A stretch of DNA of 64,000 nucleotides from Rhodococcus ruber NBRC 15591. GTDB taxonomy: Bacteria > Actinomycetota > Actinomycetes > Mycobacteriales > Mycobacteriaceae. The translations under genes were made by a program, and so were the position numbers. The stretch covers positions 1-64,000 of the forward strand of contig NZ_BCXE01000043.1 of assembly GCF_001894945.1 (NCBI RefSeq). Reading direction: 5' to 3'. The notes below the pieces were generated by a model, which searched no databases, was not told the DNA's origin, and saw only the letters and a list, made by a program, of their open reading frames with translations. Below, in pieces: positions 1 through 19,613 of this stretch. Positions within the stretch are counted from its first letter, which is position 1; each line of letters begins with the position of its first letter.

Positions 1-42
1 GTCGCTTCGCGCTTTCGCGTTCGGCTCCGGGGCAACCGTTCT

Positions 43-71
43 ATCCTAACACTCCGAGTTCACCTACGCAA
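43..71 (-). promoter_or_regulatory. Candidate rRNA operon promoter (window-edge, proximal)
   Basis: On the minus strand a -35-like TTGCGT (71-66) and a -10-like TAGGAT (48-43) are separated by exactly 17 bases. Just downstream (37-29) lies GGTTGCCCC, which I recall as the conserved element after mycobacterial rrn start sites. The promoter points out of the window, so a 16S rRNA gene would lie to the left. This is inferred; no rRNA sequence is visible. Confidence 0.55.
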
Positions 72-174
72 TCAGCGTCTGCGATCATCGTGTCGGTCGT
101 TCGGTCGGTCAGGACACAACCAACTTCCGTACCTCTCGGTCCGGGTCGGTGTCCGTGTCGCTCGAACGACGACA

Positions 175-203
175 AAGTTACGCCACCGCTAACAGGCCGT
201 CAA
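175..203 (-). promoter_or_regulatory. Candidate rRNA operon promoter (distal, tandem)
   Basis: On the minus strand TTGACG (203-198, five of six consensus bases) and TAACTT (180-175) are separated by 17 bases, starting about 40 bases after the tyrS stop. Together with the promoter at 43-71 it forms a tandem pair, a usual layout for actinobacterial rrn operons. No obvious tyrS terminator lies between the tyrS stop and this element. Confidence 0.5.
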
Positions 204-244
204 ACCCGCAGGTCAGCGGCCCGTCAGCGGTGAGGTCACTCTCG

Positions 245-1522
<1,278 letters not shown>

Positions 1523-1529
1523 TGCTCGA

Positions 1530-2147
1530 TCATCCCATCCGGCGCGGAGCGGCCGGCGCGCGCGGGCTGCGCCGGTAGGCCGACACGCCCACCGCCCCCG
1601 GAATCCACAGCCGCCACGGCCGCTCGGCCGCGACGCTGATACCCACGCGGGGTCCCGCCGCGACCCGCTCGGCGTCCCCCAGGGTGAGCCTCACCGAGGC
1701 GCCTTCGTCGAGCACGTCGATCCCGTTGTCCGCGAGCGTCAGCCCCAGAGCCTCGGCCAGGTTGCCGGGTCCGCGGGCGAGGTTCGACGCCGGAGTCCCG
1801 GCCGTTCGCCGGGCACGGACGGTCTCCTCCCCCGCAACGACTTCCGCGCCTCGCAGCAGCACGGCGGCAGCCACTCCGTCGGCTCCGACCGAGATGTTGG
1901 CGCAGTGGTGCAGCCCGTAGCTGCGGTAGACGTAGAGATGGCCGGCGGGGCCGAACATCACCGCGTTCCGAGGCGTACGTCCCCGGTAGGAATGCGCCGC
2001 CGGATCGGGCCAGGGACCGTCCTCGGGGCCCCCGTATGCCTCCACCTCCGTGATCCGCAGCACCACCTCGCCCGCACACAGCGTGGCACCGAGGATCGTG
2101 TGGGCCGCCTTCAGCGGATCGACCGGGGTGAGCCGCTCGAACGCCAC
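1530..2147 (-). CDS. mpg: 3-methyladenine DNA glycosylase (AAG/MPG family)
   Basis: Monofunctional base-excision-repair glycosylase that removes alkylated purines. About 205 residues show the AAG family signatures: the catalytic-Glu segment TEVEAYGG, then [18 protein letters not shown], then the nucleotide-flipping segment [15 protein letters not shown], and later [14 protein letters not shown]. The start chosen is the GTG at 2147, two bases after the stop of the upstream Trm112-like gene, suggesting coupled translation. An in-frame TTG at 2177 would add ten residues and overlap that gene. It ends seven bases before tyrS. Confidence 0.93.
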   Translation of the reverse strand: MAFERLTPVDPLKAAHTILGATLCAGEVVLRITEVEAYGGPEDGPWPDPAAHSYRGRTPRNAVMFGPAGHLYVYRSYGLHHCANISVGADGVAAAVLLRGAEVVAGEETVRARRTAGTPASNLARGPGNLAEALGLTLADNGIDVLDEGASVRLTLGDAERVAAGPRVGISVAAERPWRLWIPGAVGVSAYRRSPRAPAAPRRMG

Positions 2148-2149
2148 GG

Positions 2150-2383
2150 TCAGTCCGTCACCGGGTCCTCGGTCCAACCGGCCACCCCGCGCGCGACATA
2201 GTCCTCGTGTTCGGCGTCGGTCACGTCTCGGGCCTCGTCGACGAGGAGGACGGGGATGCCGTTCTCGATCGGATACGCCCGGCGCAACCGCGGGTTGTAG
2301 AGGACCGAATCGTCGACGAGGAGCAGCGGCCCCTTGTCCTGCGGGCAGGCCAGGATGCTCAGCAGCGTGGGATCGACAGCCAC
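2150..2383 (-). CDS. Trm112-like/YcaR-family small protein
   Basis: Small protein of 77 residues with the UPF0434/Trm112 pattern: [14 protein letters not shown] at the N-terminus and [11 protein letters not shown] in the middle. Trm112 proteins act as activating partners or zinc-binding accessory subunits of methyltransferases; the partner here cannot be told. The start is the GTG at 2383, preceded by GAGAGGA at good spacing; extending upstream adds only low-complexity residues. Only one Cys of the usual CPxCK motif remains, so zinc binding through that pair is doubtful. It lies 43 bases after the bifunctional lipid enzyme and 2 bases before mpg. Confidence 0.8.
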   Translation of the reverse strand: MAVDPTLLSILACPQDKGPLLLVDDSVLYNPRLRRAYPIENGIPVLLVDEARDVTDAEHEDYVARGVAGWTEDPVTD

Positions 2384-2426
2384 GGTTGTCCTCTCGACGG
2401 TGGTGTGGGGGCCGGACGGGCCCACG

Positions 2427-5414
2427 CTACCGTGCGCCCGGCGCCGGACCAGCGCCGACGCCGGCAAATCTCACTGCAACCGCTTTGGTGAACCGCTTGT
2501 AGGTGCCGGTATCGGGATCGGCGAACCACGACCGCACCGTCGGCTTCGGCAGGCCTCGTGCCGGCAGATCGCCGGACACGGGCCGGAATGTGGGCCCGAG
2601 GTCGATGTGCGGGACGACATGGACGAGATCGGGTCGTTCCGAGGCGGGGACTGCGTCGAGTGCCGCGGTGATCTCCGCGGCGCTCGGCGCGCGGTTCTCG
2701 CGGAGGGTGCAGGCGGCCACGGCGATTTCGGTGCCGGCGGTGCGCACACCGTAGACGACGCAGAGATCGACCTTCGGGATACTGCCGAGCGCGTCCGCCA
2801 CCGGCTGCCCGTATACCGGCCCGTGCGGGGTACGGATGACACTGTGCTTGCTGTCGAGCAGCCAGTAGTCACCGTCCTGGTCTCGACGGAAGAGGTTCTC
2901 GGTGGGCACCCATACGTCACCGACTTCGAACACACCTCGCATGACACCGGGCAGTGCTTCGGTGGAGGCACTGGGCCGCCCGAGCAGGAGTCCGACCTCG
3001 CCGTCCGCGCTTTCGCGGACGAAGCCCCGCGGATCCTCCACCAGGCGCCCGGTCGTGGGATCCCATGCGGCAAGGCGAGCCTCGGCGCTGCCGGGCAGGG
3101 GCCGTCCCTTGCACCCGATCTTGGCACCCGAGACGTTGGCCAGGACGACCTCGCCGTCGGTGGAGGCATAGAACTCGAGCACCTGTGCGGGAGCAAAACG
3201 TTCGAGGGTCCGCCGCCACAGTCCGGTGGTCATGCCCGAGCCGATGAAGAGGCGGACGGGATGGATCTCGTCGATGTGCAGCGCGGGGCTGTCGAGGATG
3301 TCCCTCATCATTGCCCAGGTGTAGGTGACGACGGTGACGCCGTAACGGTGAACTTCCTCGCTGAAGCGTGCGGGATCGAGACCGTGGGACAGGGCTATCC
3401 GGCAGCCTCCCGCGAGTGCGCCGCCGAAGCTGACCAGCAGACCGGACGAATGATAAAGCGGGGCAAGGCAATAGACCGTGTCGCCACGGCCGAGCGCGGC
3501 GGCGGTGGCGGTCCCGAAGGCGGAGAGCGCCCATCGGTGGTTGGAGATCTGCCGCATCTCCAGGGTGTCACCACTCCCGGTGAACAGGAGAAAGGCAAGT
3601 TCCCGCGCGACACCGGGATCGGGGGCATACCAGCCGGGGAGTTCGATCGTGGTGATGTCGAGGTGCTCGAGATCGACGACGTCTGCACCGGGCGGGATGT
3701 CGAGTTCGCGAATGCTGCCCCCGCCGAGGACCAGGGCCGGGATCCCCGTGGCGAGTGCCCGATCGAGGTTCTCGGGGTCGGTGATGATCTTCTGGACACC
3801 ACCCGATCGGATCGCCTCGTCGAGGTCGGGGCCGGGTGGGAGCAGGACCGACACCGCTCCGATCCGGGAGACGGCCGTGACCGCGGCCATCGCGCTGGGG
3901 CGGGTGTCCATCAGGATGCCGACGTGGGCGGCGGGACGCACACCGGAGTGCACCAGTCCGCGCACCACGTTGTCGATCCGGCGATTGACTTCGGCGAAGG
4001 TGTAGACGCGGTCTTCGTAGATGAAGCACTCGCGGTGCGGTCCCTTGCGGCACTGCTCGGTGAGGACACCGGCAAGGGAGATGCGGGTACGGGGCTGGAT
4101 CTGTCCGAGCCGGGCCAGTCGCGGCAGGGCGCGGGCCGCTTCCCCCGACAGTTCCCGCGCGCCGCGCACTGTCTCGGAGGCCAGGTCGGCGATGCCCTTG
4201 CCGACCTCTACGCCGACCTCCGCGATGGTGGCGACGGTGTGGGTGAGCCGGGTCGCGACGGACACCCCGGTTTCCCCTTCCGCGTGGAGTTCGGGGATCG
4301 CCATCCGGCCGACGCCGACCGGTCGGTCGCCGTGCCCTTCGCGCCACTGCACCCATTCGCCGACGGCGGGCCAGGTCTGCCGGGCCGCGGTGCCACCCAC
4401 GACGAGTCCGAAATGCCCTGCGCGTAGCGAATATTCGAAAACCTGGGCCCGGGGGGCGGCCTTGCGGATGCCGCGCACCGCAAGGGGTTGGCCGATGTCG
4501 TCCACCTCGCCGACGAACGCGAGGATCGGACAGGTTATCTCGGCCAGGCTCACAGCACGGTCGTTGATGACGAATCCGCCACTGACCATGCGGTTGTGCA
4601 CGATGAACTGGCGGAGCAGTTCGGCCACCGCGGGACCGGACCAGGCCACCCACCCCTCGGTGTCGAGGAAGCGACGCTGGGGTTCGCGCGGCAGGAGGGC
4701 TTCCCGGTCGTGCAGTTGCATGAGGAACTCGATGCGCGACCGCACCGTCTTGACAGGATCGAGGAACTGGAAACCGGTCTTGGCCATCCAACCGGTGATG
4801 GCGAGACGGTTGAAGACGTGGTCGGCGAGGAAGTCGGCAGCCCGGACCGCGACGCCCTCCGGGATTCCGAACGGCAACGCGGCCAGGGTGTCCACCGGGC
4901 TGCCGAAGGTGATCAGGCTCGCGACGTGCCGACTGCGGCGGTAGGCCGCGGCCTGATAGCAGAACATCCCGCCCTGCGAGTAGCCGGCGAGGTGGATGTC
5001 ACGACCGGTGTAGTCGTGCACGTGATCGACGATCTCGTCGAGGGCGATGATGTGATCGGTGAGGGTGCGGTCCCACCCGCCTTCCTCCCGGTCCGGGGAA
5101 CCGAAGTCGACCACCCAGGGGTCGAGGCCCATCGAGTGCAGGATGCCGACCGCTCCCGTCTCACGGGTGACGTCGTACACGTCCGCCGACATCATCATCG
5201 GGGGAACCATCACCACCGGAGCACCGGTCTCGGCGGCGTCGGATTCCGGATAGTAGTGCCGCAGCCTGTACATGCCGGTCCGCTCGACGACCTGGAACGG
5301 GGACGGGGTCGCCCCCGTTTCCAAGCCGCCGTGACGGATCACCTCGAGGCCGTTCTGCGCGGTCGCCACCACACGTCGCAGGGGCCCCATCACCGATCCA
5401 CCGCCCAGTGCCAC
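2427..5414 (-). CDS. Bifunctional alpha/beta-hydrolase (PhaC-like) and acyl-CoA synthetase-like protein, Rv1683 type
   Basis: A 995-residue fusion. Residues about 1-380 form an alpha/beta hydrolase related to PHA synthases, with nucleophile elbow GYSQGG, a late Asp in GEVDDIG and His in AGHFGLVVGG. Residues about 450-980 form an AMP-binding, FadD-like domain with FYASTDGEVV and a late GDYWLLDSKH segment. The usual phosphate-binding motif TSGTTGxPK is replaced by LFTGSGDTLEMRQ, so normal adenylation is doubtful. Mycobacterial Rv1683 has the same fusion and neighbours and is linked to lipid storage (recalled). The GTG start at 5414 has an AGAGG upstream. It follows argH by about 100 bases, probably with its own promoter. 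The substrate is unknown. Confidence 0.85.
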   Translation of the reverse strand: MALGGGSVMGPLRRVVATAQNGLEVIRHGGLETGATPSPFQVVERTGMYRLRHYYPESDAAETGAPVVMVPPMMMSADVYDVTRETGAVGILHSMGLDPWVVDFGSPDREEGGWDRTLTDHIIALDEIVDHVHDYTGRDIHLAGYSQGGMFCYQAAAYRRSRHVASLITFGSPVDTLAALPFGIPEGVAVRAADFLADHVFNRLAITGWMAKTGFQFLDPVKTVRSRIEFLMQLHDREALLPREPQRRFLDTEGWVAWSGPAVAELLRQFIVHNRMVSGGFVINDRAVSLAEITCPILAFVGEVDDIGQPLAVRGIRKAAPRAQVFEYSLRAGHFGLVVGGTAARQTWPAVGEWVQWREGHGDRPVGVGRMAIPELHAEGETGVSVATRLTHTVATIAEVGVEVGKGIADLASETVRGARELSGEAARALPRLARLGQIQPRTRISLAGVLTEQCRKGPHRECFIYEDRVYTFAEVNRRIDNVVRGLVHSGVRPAAHVGILMDTRPSAMAAVTAVSRIGAVSVLLPPGPDLDEAIRSGGVQKIITDPENLDRALATGIPALVLGGGSIRELDIPPGADVVDLEHLDITTIELPGWYAPDPGVARELAFLLFTGSGDTLEMRQISNHRWALSAFGTATAAALGRGDTVYCLAPLYHSSGLLVSFGGALAGGCRIALSHGLDPARFSEEVHRYGVTVVTYTWAMMRDILDSPALHIDEIHPVRLFIGSGMTTGLWRRTLERFAPAQVLEFYASTDGEVVLANVSGAKIGCKGRPLPGSAEARLAAWDPTTGRLVEDPRGFVRESADGEVGLLLGRPSASTEALPGVMRGVFEVGDVWVPTENLFRRDQDGDYWLLDSKHSVIRTPHGPVYGQPVADALGSIPKVDLCVVYGVRTAGTEIAVAACTLRENRAPSAAEITAALDAVPASERPDLVHVVPHIDLGPTFRPVSGDLPARGLPKPTVRSWFADPDTGTYKRFTKAVAVRFAGVGAGPAPGAR

Positions 5415-5517
5415 GAACCTCTTCCCATCCGCCGAGTTCTGCGTGTGTCGACCCTGTCAGGAATGACAGCCTGCCACATTACGTCGACCCGATGGCCCCG
5501 TTCACCGTGCAGGCCGG

Positions 5518-8141
<2,624 letters not shown>

Positions 8142-8200
8142 TGTGTTTGTGCTCCTTCTTGATTGAACGTGCGTCTATCGGTGCTCGGTGCGCGATCGGA

Positions 8201-8716
8201 TCAGGCCAGGGATTCGATCTTCGCGGCGAGGTCGGCTCCGGTGAGGGGCTCACGCGCGATCACCGCGATGGTGTCGTCGCCGGCGATGGTGCCGACCACT
8301 TCGGGTAATGATGCCCGATCGAGTGCGCTGGCCAGATAGTGCGCTGCTCCTGGTGGGGTGCGGAGCACCGCGATGTTGCCGCTCGAGTCGGTGGAGACCA
8401 GCAGTTCGCCGAGGAGGCGGGAGAGTCGGTCGGTGCCTCCGGACACGCCTCGGACGGGGCTCCCGTCCTCGGGGACGACGTACACCCCGGGGCCGCCGTC
8501 GGCGCCGCGGAGTTTGACCGCACCGAGCTCCTCGAGGTCGCGGGAGAGGGTGGCGTTGGAGACCTCGATGCCTTCGGCGGCGAGCAGCGCGGCGAGTTCC
8601 GGTTGGCTGCGGATCGCACGGGTGGCGACGAGCGCGGTGATCCGGGCCTGCCGGGCCGCGCGGGTCGGGGCCGCGGCGGCGCCGGCGCCGCTCGACGGTT
8701 CGGCCACGCTGCTCAC
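8201..8716 (-). CDS. argR: Arginine repressor
   Basis: Hexameric arginine-responsive repressor of the arg genes. 171 residues: a low-complexity Ala-rich N-terminus, a winged helix-turn-helix with [13 protein letters not shown] and [16 protein letters not shown] (about 35-75), and a C-terminal oligomerisation/arginine-binding domain with [12 protein letters not shown]. The start chosen is the GTG at 8716, two bases after the argF stop; a longer form would overlap argF heavily. It is embedded in the operon it controls, so autoregulation through the candidate ARG box before argC is expected. Confidence 0.95.
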   Translation of the reverse strand: MSSVAEPSSGAGAAAAPTRAARQARITALVATRAIRSQPELAALLAAEGIEVSNATLSRDLEELGAVKLRGADGGPGVYVVPEDGSPVRGVSGGTDRLSRLLGELLVSTDSSGNIAVLRTPPGAAHYLASALDRASLPEVVGTIAGDDTIAVIAREPLTGADLAAKIESLA

Positions 8717-8718
8717 GG

Positions 8719-10836
<2,118 letters not shown>

Positions 10837-10840
<4 letters not shown>

Positions 10841-11777
10841 GGGGTGCCTTCCTGGGTGGGCGCGGTCGCCCGGCGGTGGGTGGGAGTGACCATCGTGCCG
10901 ATGCCTTCCTCGGTGAGGAGTTCGAGCAGCACCGAGTGCGGCTGGCGGCCATCGATGACGTGGGCGGTGGGCACGCCACCGCGGACGGCTCGCAGGCAGG
11001 CTTCCATCTTGGGGACCATGCCGGCGTCGAGGGACGGCAGCAGCTCGGCCAGGGCGTCGGCGTCGATGCTGGTGGCGAGGGAACTGCGGTCGGGCCAGTC
11101 GGTGTAGAGGCCCTCGACGTCGGTGAGGACGACGAGTTTCTCCGCGCCGAGCGCCTCGGCGAGCGCGGCGGCGGCGGTGTCGGCATTGATGTTGTGGACC
11201 ACGCCGTCGGCGTCGGGGGCGATGGTGGAGACGACGGGGATGCGACCGGCCGCGACGAGGTCGTGGACGGCGGCGGGGTCCACGGAGGTGACGTCGCCGA
11301 CGAGACCGATGTCGGTGTCCTCGCCGTCGACGACGACCGTGCGGCGGGTGGCGGTGAACAGGTGGGCGTCCTCGCCGGAGATCCCGACGGCGTACGGGCC
11401 GTGGGCGTTGATCAGGCCGACGAGTTCGCGGCCGACCTGGCCGAACAGCACCATGCGGACGACGTCCATCACCTCGGGGGTGGTGACGCGGAAACCACCG
11501 CGGAACTCCCCTGCCATGCCCAGTCGCTTCAGCATGGCGTTGATCTGCGGTCCGCCGCCGTGGACGACGACGGGATGGACGCCGACGGTGCGCAGGAATG
11601 CCATGTCGGCGGCGAAGGCGCGCTTGAGCCGGTTGTCGATCATGGCGTTGCCGCCGTACTTGACCACGACGGTCTTGTCCCGGAATTTCTGCAGCCACGG
11701 CAGCGCCTCGGCGAGGACGTACGCCTTCTGGTGGGCGGTGAGCTGCGCGATGGGATCGGTGGTCGTCTCGGTTCCGG

Positions 11778-11781
<4 letters not shown>
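10837..11781 (-). CDS. argB: Acetylglutamate kinase
   Basis: Phosphorylates N-acetylglutamate. 314 residues, with the amino acid kinase motifs [23 protein letters not shown] and [17 protein letters not shown]. The N-terminal helix before VVKYGG is the feature that allows arginine feedback in hexameric NAGKs; arginine inhibition is therefore likely but not proven here. Starts inside the argJ stop (ATGA) and ends inside the argD start, showing tight coupling. Confidence 0.98.
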
Positions 11782-14141
<2,360 letters not shown>

Positions 14142-14165
14142 CGGGTGGGTCGGACCGAGCCCGGT

Positions 14166-14552
14166 TCACCCCTCGGCCAGCGAGCGACGGATCTCGCGCA
14201 GCCTGTCGGCGGCGGCCTGTCGGCGCTCGTCGAACTGCTCCTCGAGCGTGCGTCCCGCTGCGCTCTCGCGGGCGAGTTCCTCTGCACCGGTCGCGGTGCC
14301 CGCGCGGCGCTCGATCTTCTCCCGCACCGCGTCGAACGTGGGTACCCCGGCCGAGGTGTAGCCGGGGTCCTTCCCCTCGGCGGGTGTCACGTCCGGCCCG
14401 ACCGGGGACGGCGGAACATCCGGCACCGACGGCGAACCCGGTTCCGCCGGGGTCACATCCGGCACCGACGGCGAACCCGGTTCCGCCGGGGTCACGTCCG
14501 GCACGGGCGCGTCCGGGGCATCGGGGGCGGGTGAGGACGGATCGGTGGTCAT
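14166..14552 (-). CDS. Proline-rich repeat protein with helical tail, unknown function
   Basis: 128 residues, not assigned to a known family. The N-terminal half is acidic and proline-rich and contains the 13-residue unit VPDVTPAEPGSPS in two near-identical copies (DNA repeat at 14422-14499), followed by a degenerate third. The C-terminal half, from FDAVREKIERR to LREIRRSLAEG, is charged and predicted helical, possibly coiled coil. There is no signal peptide or membrane segment. It lies between pheT (28 bases away) and argC (61 bases), same strand, so may be the last gene of the phe operon. Codon use resembles its neighbours, supporting real coding. Confidence 0.65.
   Translation of the reverse strand: MTTDPSSPAPDAPDAPVPDVTPAEPGSPSVPDVTPAEPGSPSVPDVPPSPVGPDVTPAEGKDPGYTSAGVPTFDAVREKIERRAGTATGAEELARESAAGRTLEEQFDERRQAAADRLREIRRSLAEG
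14422..14499. repeat. Tandem 39-bp in-frame repeat (two copies)
   Basis: Two directly adjacent 39-base units, 14422-14460 and 14461-14499, differ by a single base near the end (catcc versus cgtcc). They encode one 13-residue Pro/Asp-rich unit each in the small protein at 14166-14552. The near identity at synonymous sites suggests a recent duplication by slippage, so copy number may vary between strains. Confidence 0.85.
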
Positions 14553-14580
14553 GCTCCCAGGCTACGTCCGCGGCGGTGGC

Positions 14581-17067
14581 TCAGTGCCGCAGTTCGGCGC
14601 CGACCGCCGTGCCGGCCGCGGCCACAGCGGCGTCCCGGGCCGCGCTGGCCTCGTCCTCCGTGAGGGTGCGGTCTGCCGCGCGGAAGCGCAGAGCGAAGGC
14701 GAGCGACTTACGCCCCTCCCCCACCTGCGCCCCCTCGAACACGTCGAACAGGCGGATGTCTTCGAGCAGTTCGCCGCCGCCCGCGCGCAGCGCCTCCTCG
14801 ACGTCGGCGGCCGGGATCTCCTCGGCCACGACGACGGCGACGTCCTGCAGCACAGCGGGGAACGGGGAGATCTTCGGCGCCGGCAGCGACTCCACCATCG
14901 GCAGCGCGTCGAGGTCGAGTTCGAAGGCGCACGTGCGGGCGGGCAGCCCGGCCCGCTCGAGCACTGCCGGATGCAACTCACCGGCGTGACCGACGACGAC
15001 ACCGTCGACCAGCAGTTCGGCGCAGCGGCCCGGATGCCACGGCAGGTACTGCGCGGCGCGGCGCTGCAGCCGGACACCCGCGGCGGCCGCGACGGTCTCG
15101 GCCGCGGCGAACGCGTCGGTCGCGTCCGCGGGCCGGCCCGGCCCCCACGGCCCGGCGGGTTCCCGCAGGCCGCACAGCACCGCCCCGACGTGGACGGGCT
15201 GCGCAGGCAGCGAGCCCTCGAGCAGCGCGATCTCCTCGTCCGTGGGGCGCCGGTCCACCGGCAGGGGCGGCACCGGCCGGGTGCCGGGGCCGGGCAGGAC
15301 GACCTGCGCGATCGCATAGAGCGCCAGGTCGCGCTGACCTCGGGACACGTTGCGGGCGAGCACCTCGAGCAGGCCGGGCAGCAGCGTCGTCGCCAGCTCG
15401 GGACGATCGGCCTCGAGCGGGTTGAGGACCGTCGTGGTGGTGCGGCGGGGGTCGTCGGCGGCGAGACCCCACGTGTCGAACACGTGCGCCGGCAGGAAGA
15501 CGGGGGCGAGCACCTCGACGTGACCGTCGGCGGCCAGGGCGCGGCCCACGGCGCGACGTCGTTTCTGGCTCGGGGTCAGTCCGCGGCCCGCCGGGGCGGC
15601 CGGGAGCACGGACGGGATCTGTTCGAGCCCCTCGAGCCGGAGCACCTCCTCCACGAGGTCGGCGGGCTGACGCAGGTCGGGACGCCAGGTCGGCGGGGTG
15701 ACCACGAGCTGGCCGTGTCCGTCCGGGCCGACACCGACCTCGACGCCGCACCCGATCTGGGTGAGCCGGCGCGCGGCGGTGCCGGTCGGGTAGGCGACCC
15801 CGGCGGTGCGGTCGGGCAGGTCGATGTCCATGCGGATCGAGACCGGCTCGACGGGGACGGACAGGTCGGTCAGGACCGGCTCGACGCGGCCACCGGCGAT
15901 CTCCACGAGCAGCGCCGCGGCCCGGTCCAGGGCCGGCAGCGCCACTTCGGGGTCGACGTTGCGCTCGAAGCGCTTGCCCGCCTCGCTCACCAGCTTGTGG
16001 CGCCGGGCGCTGCGGAACACGGCCAGCGGATCCCAGGTGGCGGCCTCGAGCAGGACCTCGGTGGTCGTGCCGCTCACCTCGGTCGCGGCGCCGCCCATGA
16101 TGCCGGCGAGGGAGATCACCCCGGAGTCGTCGGTGATGACGACGTCCTCGGGATCGAGGGTGCGTTCGACGCCGTCGAGTGTCGTCAGCTTCTCCCCCGC
16201 CTTCGCACGCCGGACGACGAGCTCACCGCGGAGGGTGGCGGCGTCGAAGGCGTGCAGCGGCTGGCCGAGCTCGAGCAGCACGTAGTTGGTGACGTCGACC
16301 GCCGGGGAGATCGGGCGGATGCCGGACAGCAGCAGCCGCCGTTGCAGCCACCACGGGGACACGGCATGGGGGTCGATGCCGGTGACCTTGCGGGCAGCGA
16401 AGCGGGTGGCGCCGGTTTCGCGTTCGAGCCGGATGGGGTACGCCGGGCCGTCGGCGGGGTGGGGTGCGACGTGCGCGGGATCGGCGAACTCGAGGTCGAA
16501 GCCGCACGCGAGTTCGCGGGTCAGGCCGCGCAACGAGAAGCAGTAGCCGCGGTCGGGCGTGATGTTCAGCTCGATGACGGTGTCGCCGAGGCCGAGGAGG
16601 TCGTTGGCGTCGGTGCCCGGCTCGGCGGTGCCCTCCTCGAGCACGAGGATGCCCGAGTGGTCCTTGCCGACCCCGAGCTCGGCGACGGAGCAGATCATCC
16701 CGTCGGAGACCTGGCCGTAGGTCTTACGGGAGGCGATGGCGAAGCCGCCGGGCAGCACCGCGCCGGGCAGTGCGACGACCACCAGGTCACCCTCGGCGAA
16801 GTTGCGGGCGCCGCACACGATGCCGCGCGGGGCGTCCTCGCCGACGTCGACCTGGCAGAATCGGATGGGCTTCTTGAATTCGGTGAGCTCGGTGATCTCG
16901 AGGACGCGGCCGACGACGAGGGGGCCGTCGATGCGCGCGAGGGTGTCGACCTCCTCCACCTCGAGTCCGACCCGGACGAATCCCGCGTCGAGTTCCTCGG
17001 CAGTGACGTCCCACTCGGGGGTGGCGCGCTGCAGGATCTCGGTCAGCCAGGACTGCGCTACTCGCAC
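14581..17067 (-). CDS. pheT: Phenylalanyl-tRNA synthetase, beta subunit
   Basis: Beta subunit of the heterotetrameric PheRS. 828 residues in the usual order: an N-terminal EMAP-like tRNA-binding domain ([20 protein letters not shown], about 48-150), B3/B4 editing region, the B5 DNA-binding-like domain ([13 protein letters not shown]), a catalytic-like core, and a C-terminal ferredoxin-fold anticodon-binding domain ([16 protein letters not shown]). It lies 54 bases after pheS and the two are surely cotranscribed. Confidence 0.97.
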   Translation of the reverse strand: MRVAQSWLTEILQRATPEWDVTAEELDAGFVRVGLEVEEVDTLARIDGPLVVGRVLEITELTEFKKPIRFCQVDVGEDAPRGIVCGARNFAEGDLVVVALPGAVLPGGFAIASRKTYGQVSDGMICSVAELGVGKDHSGILVLEEGTAEPGTDANDLLGLGDTVIELNITPDRGYCFSLRGLTRELACGFDLEFADPAHVAPHPADGPAYPIRLERETGATRFAARKVTGIDPHAVSPWWLQRRLLLSGIRPISPAVDVTNYVLLELGQPLHAFDAATLRGELVVRRAKAGEKLTTLDGVERTLDPEDVVITDDSGVISLAGIMGGAATEVSGTTTEVLLEAATWDPLAVFRSARRHKLVSEAGKRFERNVDPEVALPALDRAAALLVEIAGGRVEPVLTDLSVPVEPVSIRMDIDLPDRTAGVAYPTGTAARRLTQIGCGVEVGVGPDGHGQLVVTPPTWRPDLRQPADLVEEVLRLEGLEQIPSVLPAAPAGRGLTPSQKRRRAVGRALAADGHVEVLAPVFLPAHVFDTWGLAADDPRRTTTTVLNPLEADRPELATTLLPGLLEVLARNVSRGQRDLALYAIAQVVLPGPGTRPVPPLPVDRRPTDEEIALLEGSLPAQPVHVGAVLCGLREPAGPWGPGRPADATDAFAAAETVAAAAGVRLQRRAAQYLPWHPGRCAELLVDGVVVGHAGELHPAVLERAGLPARTCAFELDLDALPMVESLPAPKISPFPAVLQDVAVVVAEEIPAADVEEALRAGGGELLEDIRLFDVFEGAQVGEGRKSLAFALRFRAADRTLTEDEASAARDAAVAAAGTAVGAELRH

Positions 17068-17121
17068 TTTTCGCTCAGCTCTTTCGGTCGGTTCGGTAGT
17101 CGGATCTCGGGTCGGGCGGTG

Positions 17122-18300
<1,179 letters not shown>

Positions 18301-18305
<5 letters not shown>

Positions 18306-19113
18306 GCACGGCCCTGTCGGCGCGATGCTGCACGCGCGCGCTCGCGTACAGGCAGATCGAGGCCGCGGTGGCAAGGTTCAACGATTCGGCGCGGCCGCGG
18401 ATGGGAATGCGCACCCGATGGTCCGCCCGTGCCGCGACCGCCGGGTCGAGACCGTGCGCTTCGTTGCCGAACAGCCAGGCGGTGGGGGCGGCGAGCAGCT
18501 CGTCGGCGTCGTCGAGATCGACCTCGCCGTCGGCGGCGGTGGCGAGCACCTGCAGTCCGGCGGCGGCGAGTGCGTCGAGAACCGTACCGGTGTCGCGTTC
18601 CCGGGCGAGCGGGAGATGGAACACGCTGCCCGCGGAGGCCCGGACGCATTTGCCGTTGTGGGGATCGACGCTGTCGCCGGCGAGGACCACCGCGTCGGCG
18701 CCGACCGCGTCGGCCACGCGGATGACGGTGCCGGCGTTGCCGGGCTCGGCGATCCCGACGGGCACGGCGAGCAGCCGGGGCGACGGTGTCAGGGCCCGCG
18801 CGAGCGGCACGTCGAGCAGATCGCACACGGCGACGATGCCCGGCGGGGTGACGGTGTCCGAGAGCCGGGTGGCGGCCCGCTCGGTGACGGTGCAGACCCG
18901 CACGCCCCGGCGGTGGGCGGCGTCGAGCAGACCGTGGTAGCGGGCGGCGGCGGCCTCGGTGACGAACACCTCGTGCACGACGGCCGTGGCGAGGGCCTCG
19001 CCGACGGAGTTCTCGCCCTCGGCGAGGAAGCGGCCGGCCTTGCGGCGGTCGGCGGTGCGCAGCAGTTTGACAGCAGAAACGACCCGCGGGGTGCGCTCGG
19101 TGAGCGGGTCCAC
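18301..19113 (-). CDS. TrmH/SpoU-family RNA 2'-O-methyltransferase
   Basis: SAM-dependent RNA ribose methyltransferase of the SPOUT superfamily. 270 residues: an N-terminal substrate-binding domain (KLLRTADRRKAGRFLAEGENSV) and a C-terminal trefoil-knot domain with the three motifs AEPGNAGTVIRVADA, AWLFGNEAHGL and IPIRGRAESLNLATAA. Mycobacteria carry such a gene between rplT and pheS, usually called tsnR-like; rRNA is the probable target but the exact nucleotide is unknown. It starts 49 bases after rplT. Confidence 0.9.
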
Positions 19114-19162
19114 GGGTCGTTCCTGTGCCGGTGTGTCGTTCAGCGTCGTCTCGGCGCTGCGC

Positions 19163-19549
19163 TCAGGCGGCGTCGGCCGGCGCGTTGACGTCGGCGGGCA
19201 GCGCGGCCTTGGCCACGGCGACCAGGCCGGCGAACGCCTCGGCGTCGGAGACGGCGAGCTCGGCGAGGATCTTGCGGTCCACCTCGACGCCCGCGGCCTT
19301 CAGGCCCTGGATGAAGCGGTTGTAGGTGATGTCGTTGGCGCGGGCAGCGGCGTTGATGCGGCTGATCCACAGCTTGCGGAAGTCACCCTTGCGCGCGCGA
19401 CGGTCGCGGTAGGCGTAGGTCAGCGAGTGGAGCTGCTGCTCCTTGGCCTTGCGGTACAGACGCGAGCGCTGCCCGCGGTAGCCCTTGGAAGCCTCGAGGA
19501 TCGAACGGCGCTTCTTCTGGGCGTTGACGGCCCTCTTCACGCGTGCCAC
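19163..19549 (-). CDS. rplT: 50S ribosomal protein L20
   Basis: Assembly protein of the large ribosomal subunit that binds 23S rRNA. 128 residues starting [15 protein letters not shown] with the basic N-terminal arm, then [16 protein letters not shown] and [13 protein letters not shown], all typical of L20. The start is GTG. It is the third gene of infC-rpmI-rplT; in other bacteria L20 represses this operon, but no L20-binding pseudoknot could be recognised here by eye. Confidence 0.98.
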   Translation of the reverse strand: MARVKRAVNAQKKRRSILEASKGYRGQRSRLYRKAKEQQLHSLTYAYRDRRARKGDFRKLWISRINAAARANDITYNRFIQGLKAAGVEVDRKILAELAVSDAEAFAGLVAVAKAALPADVNAPADAA

Positions 19550-19613
19550 TGATATGTCCTGTCAATCTCGGGGGGCAGTCGATCGCCCCCGGGGGTCGGT
19601 CGGGGAAGGAAGC

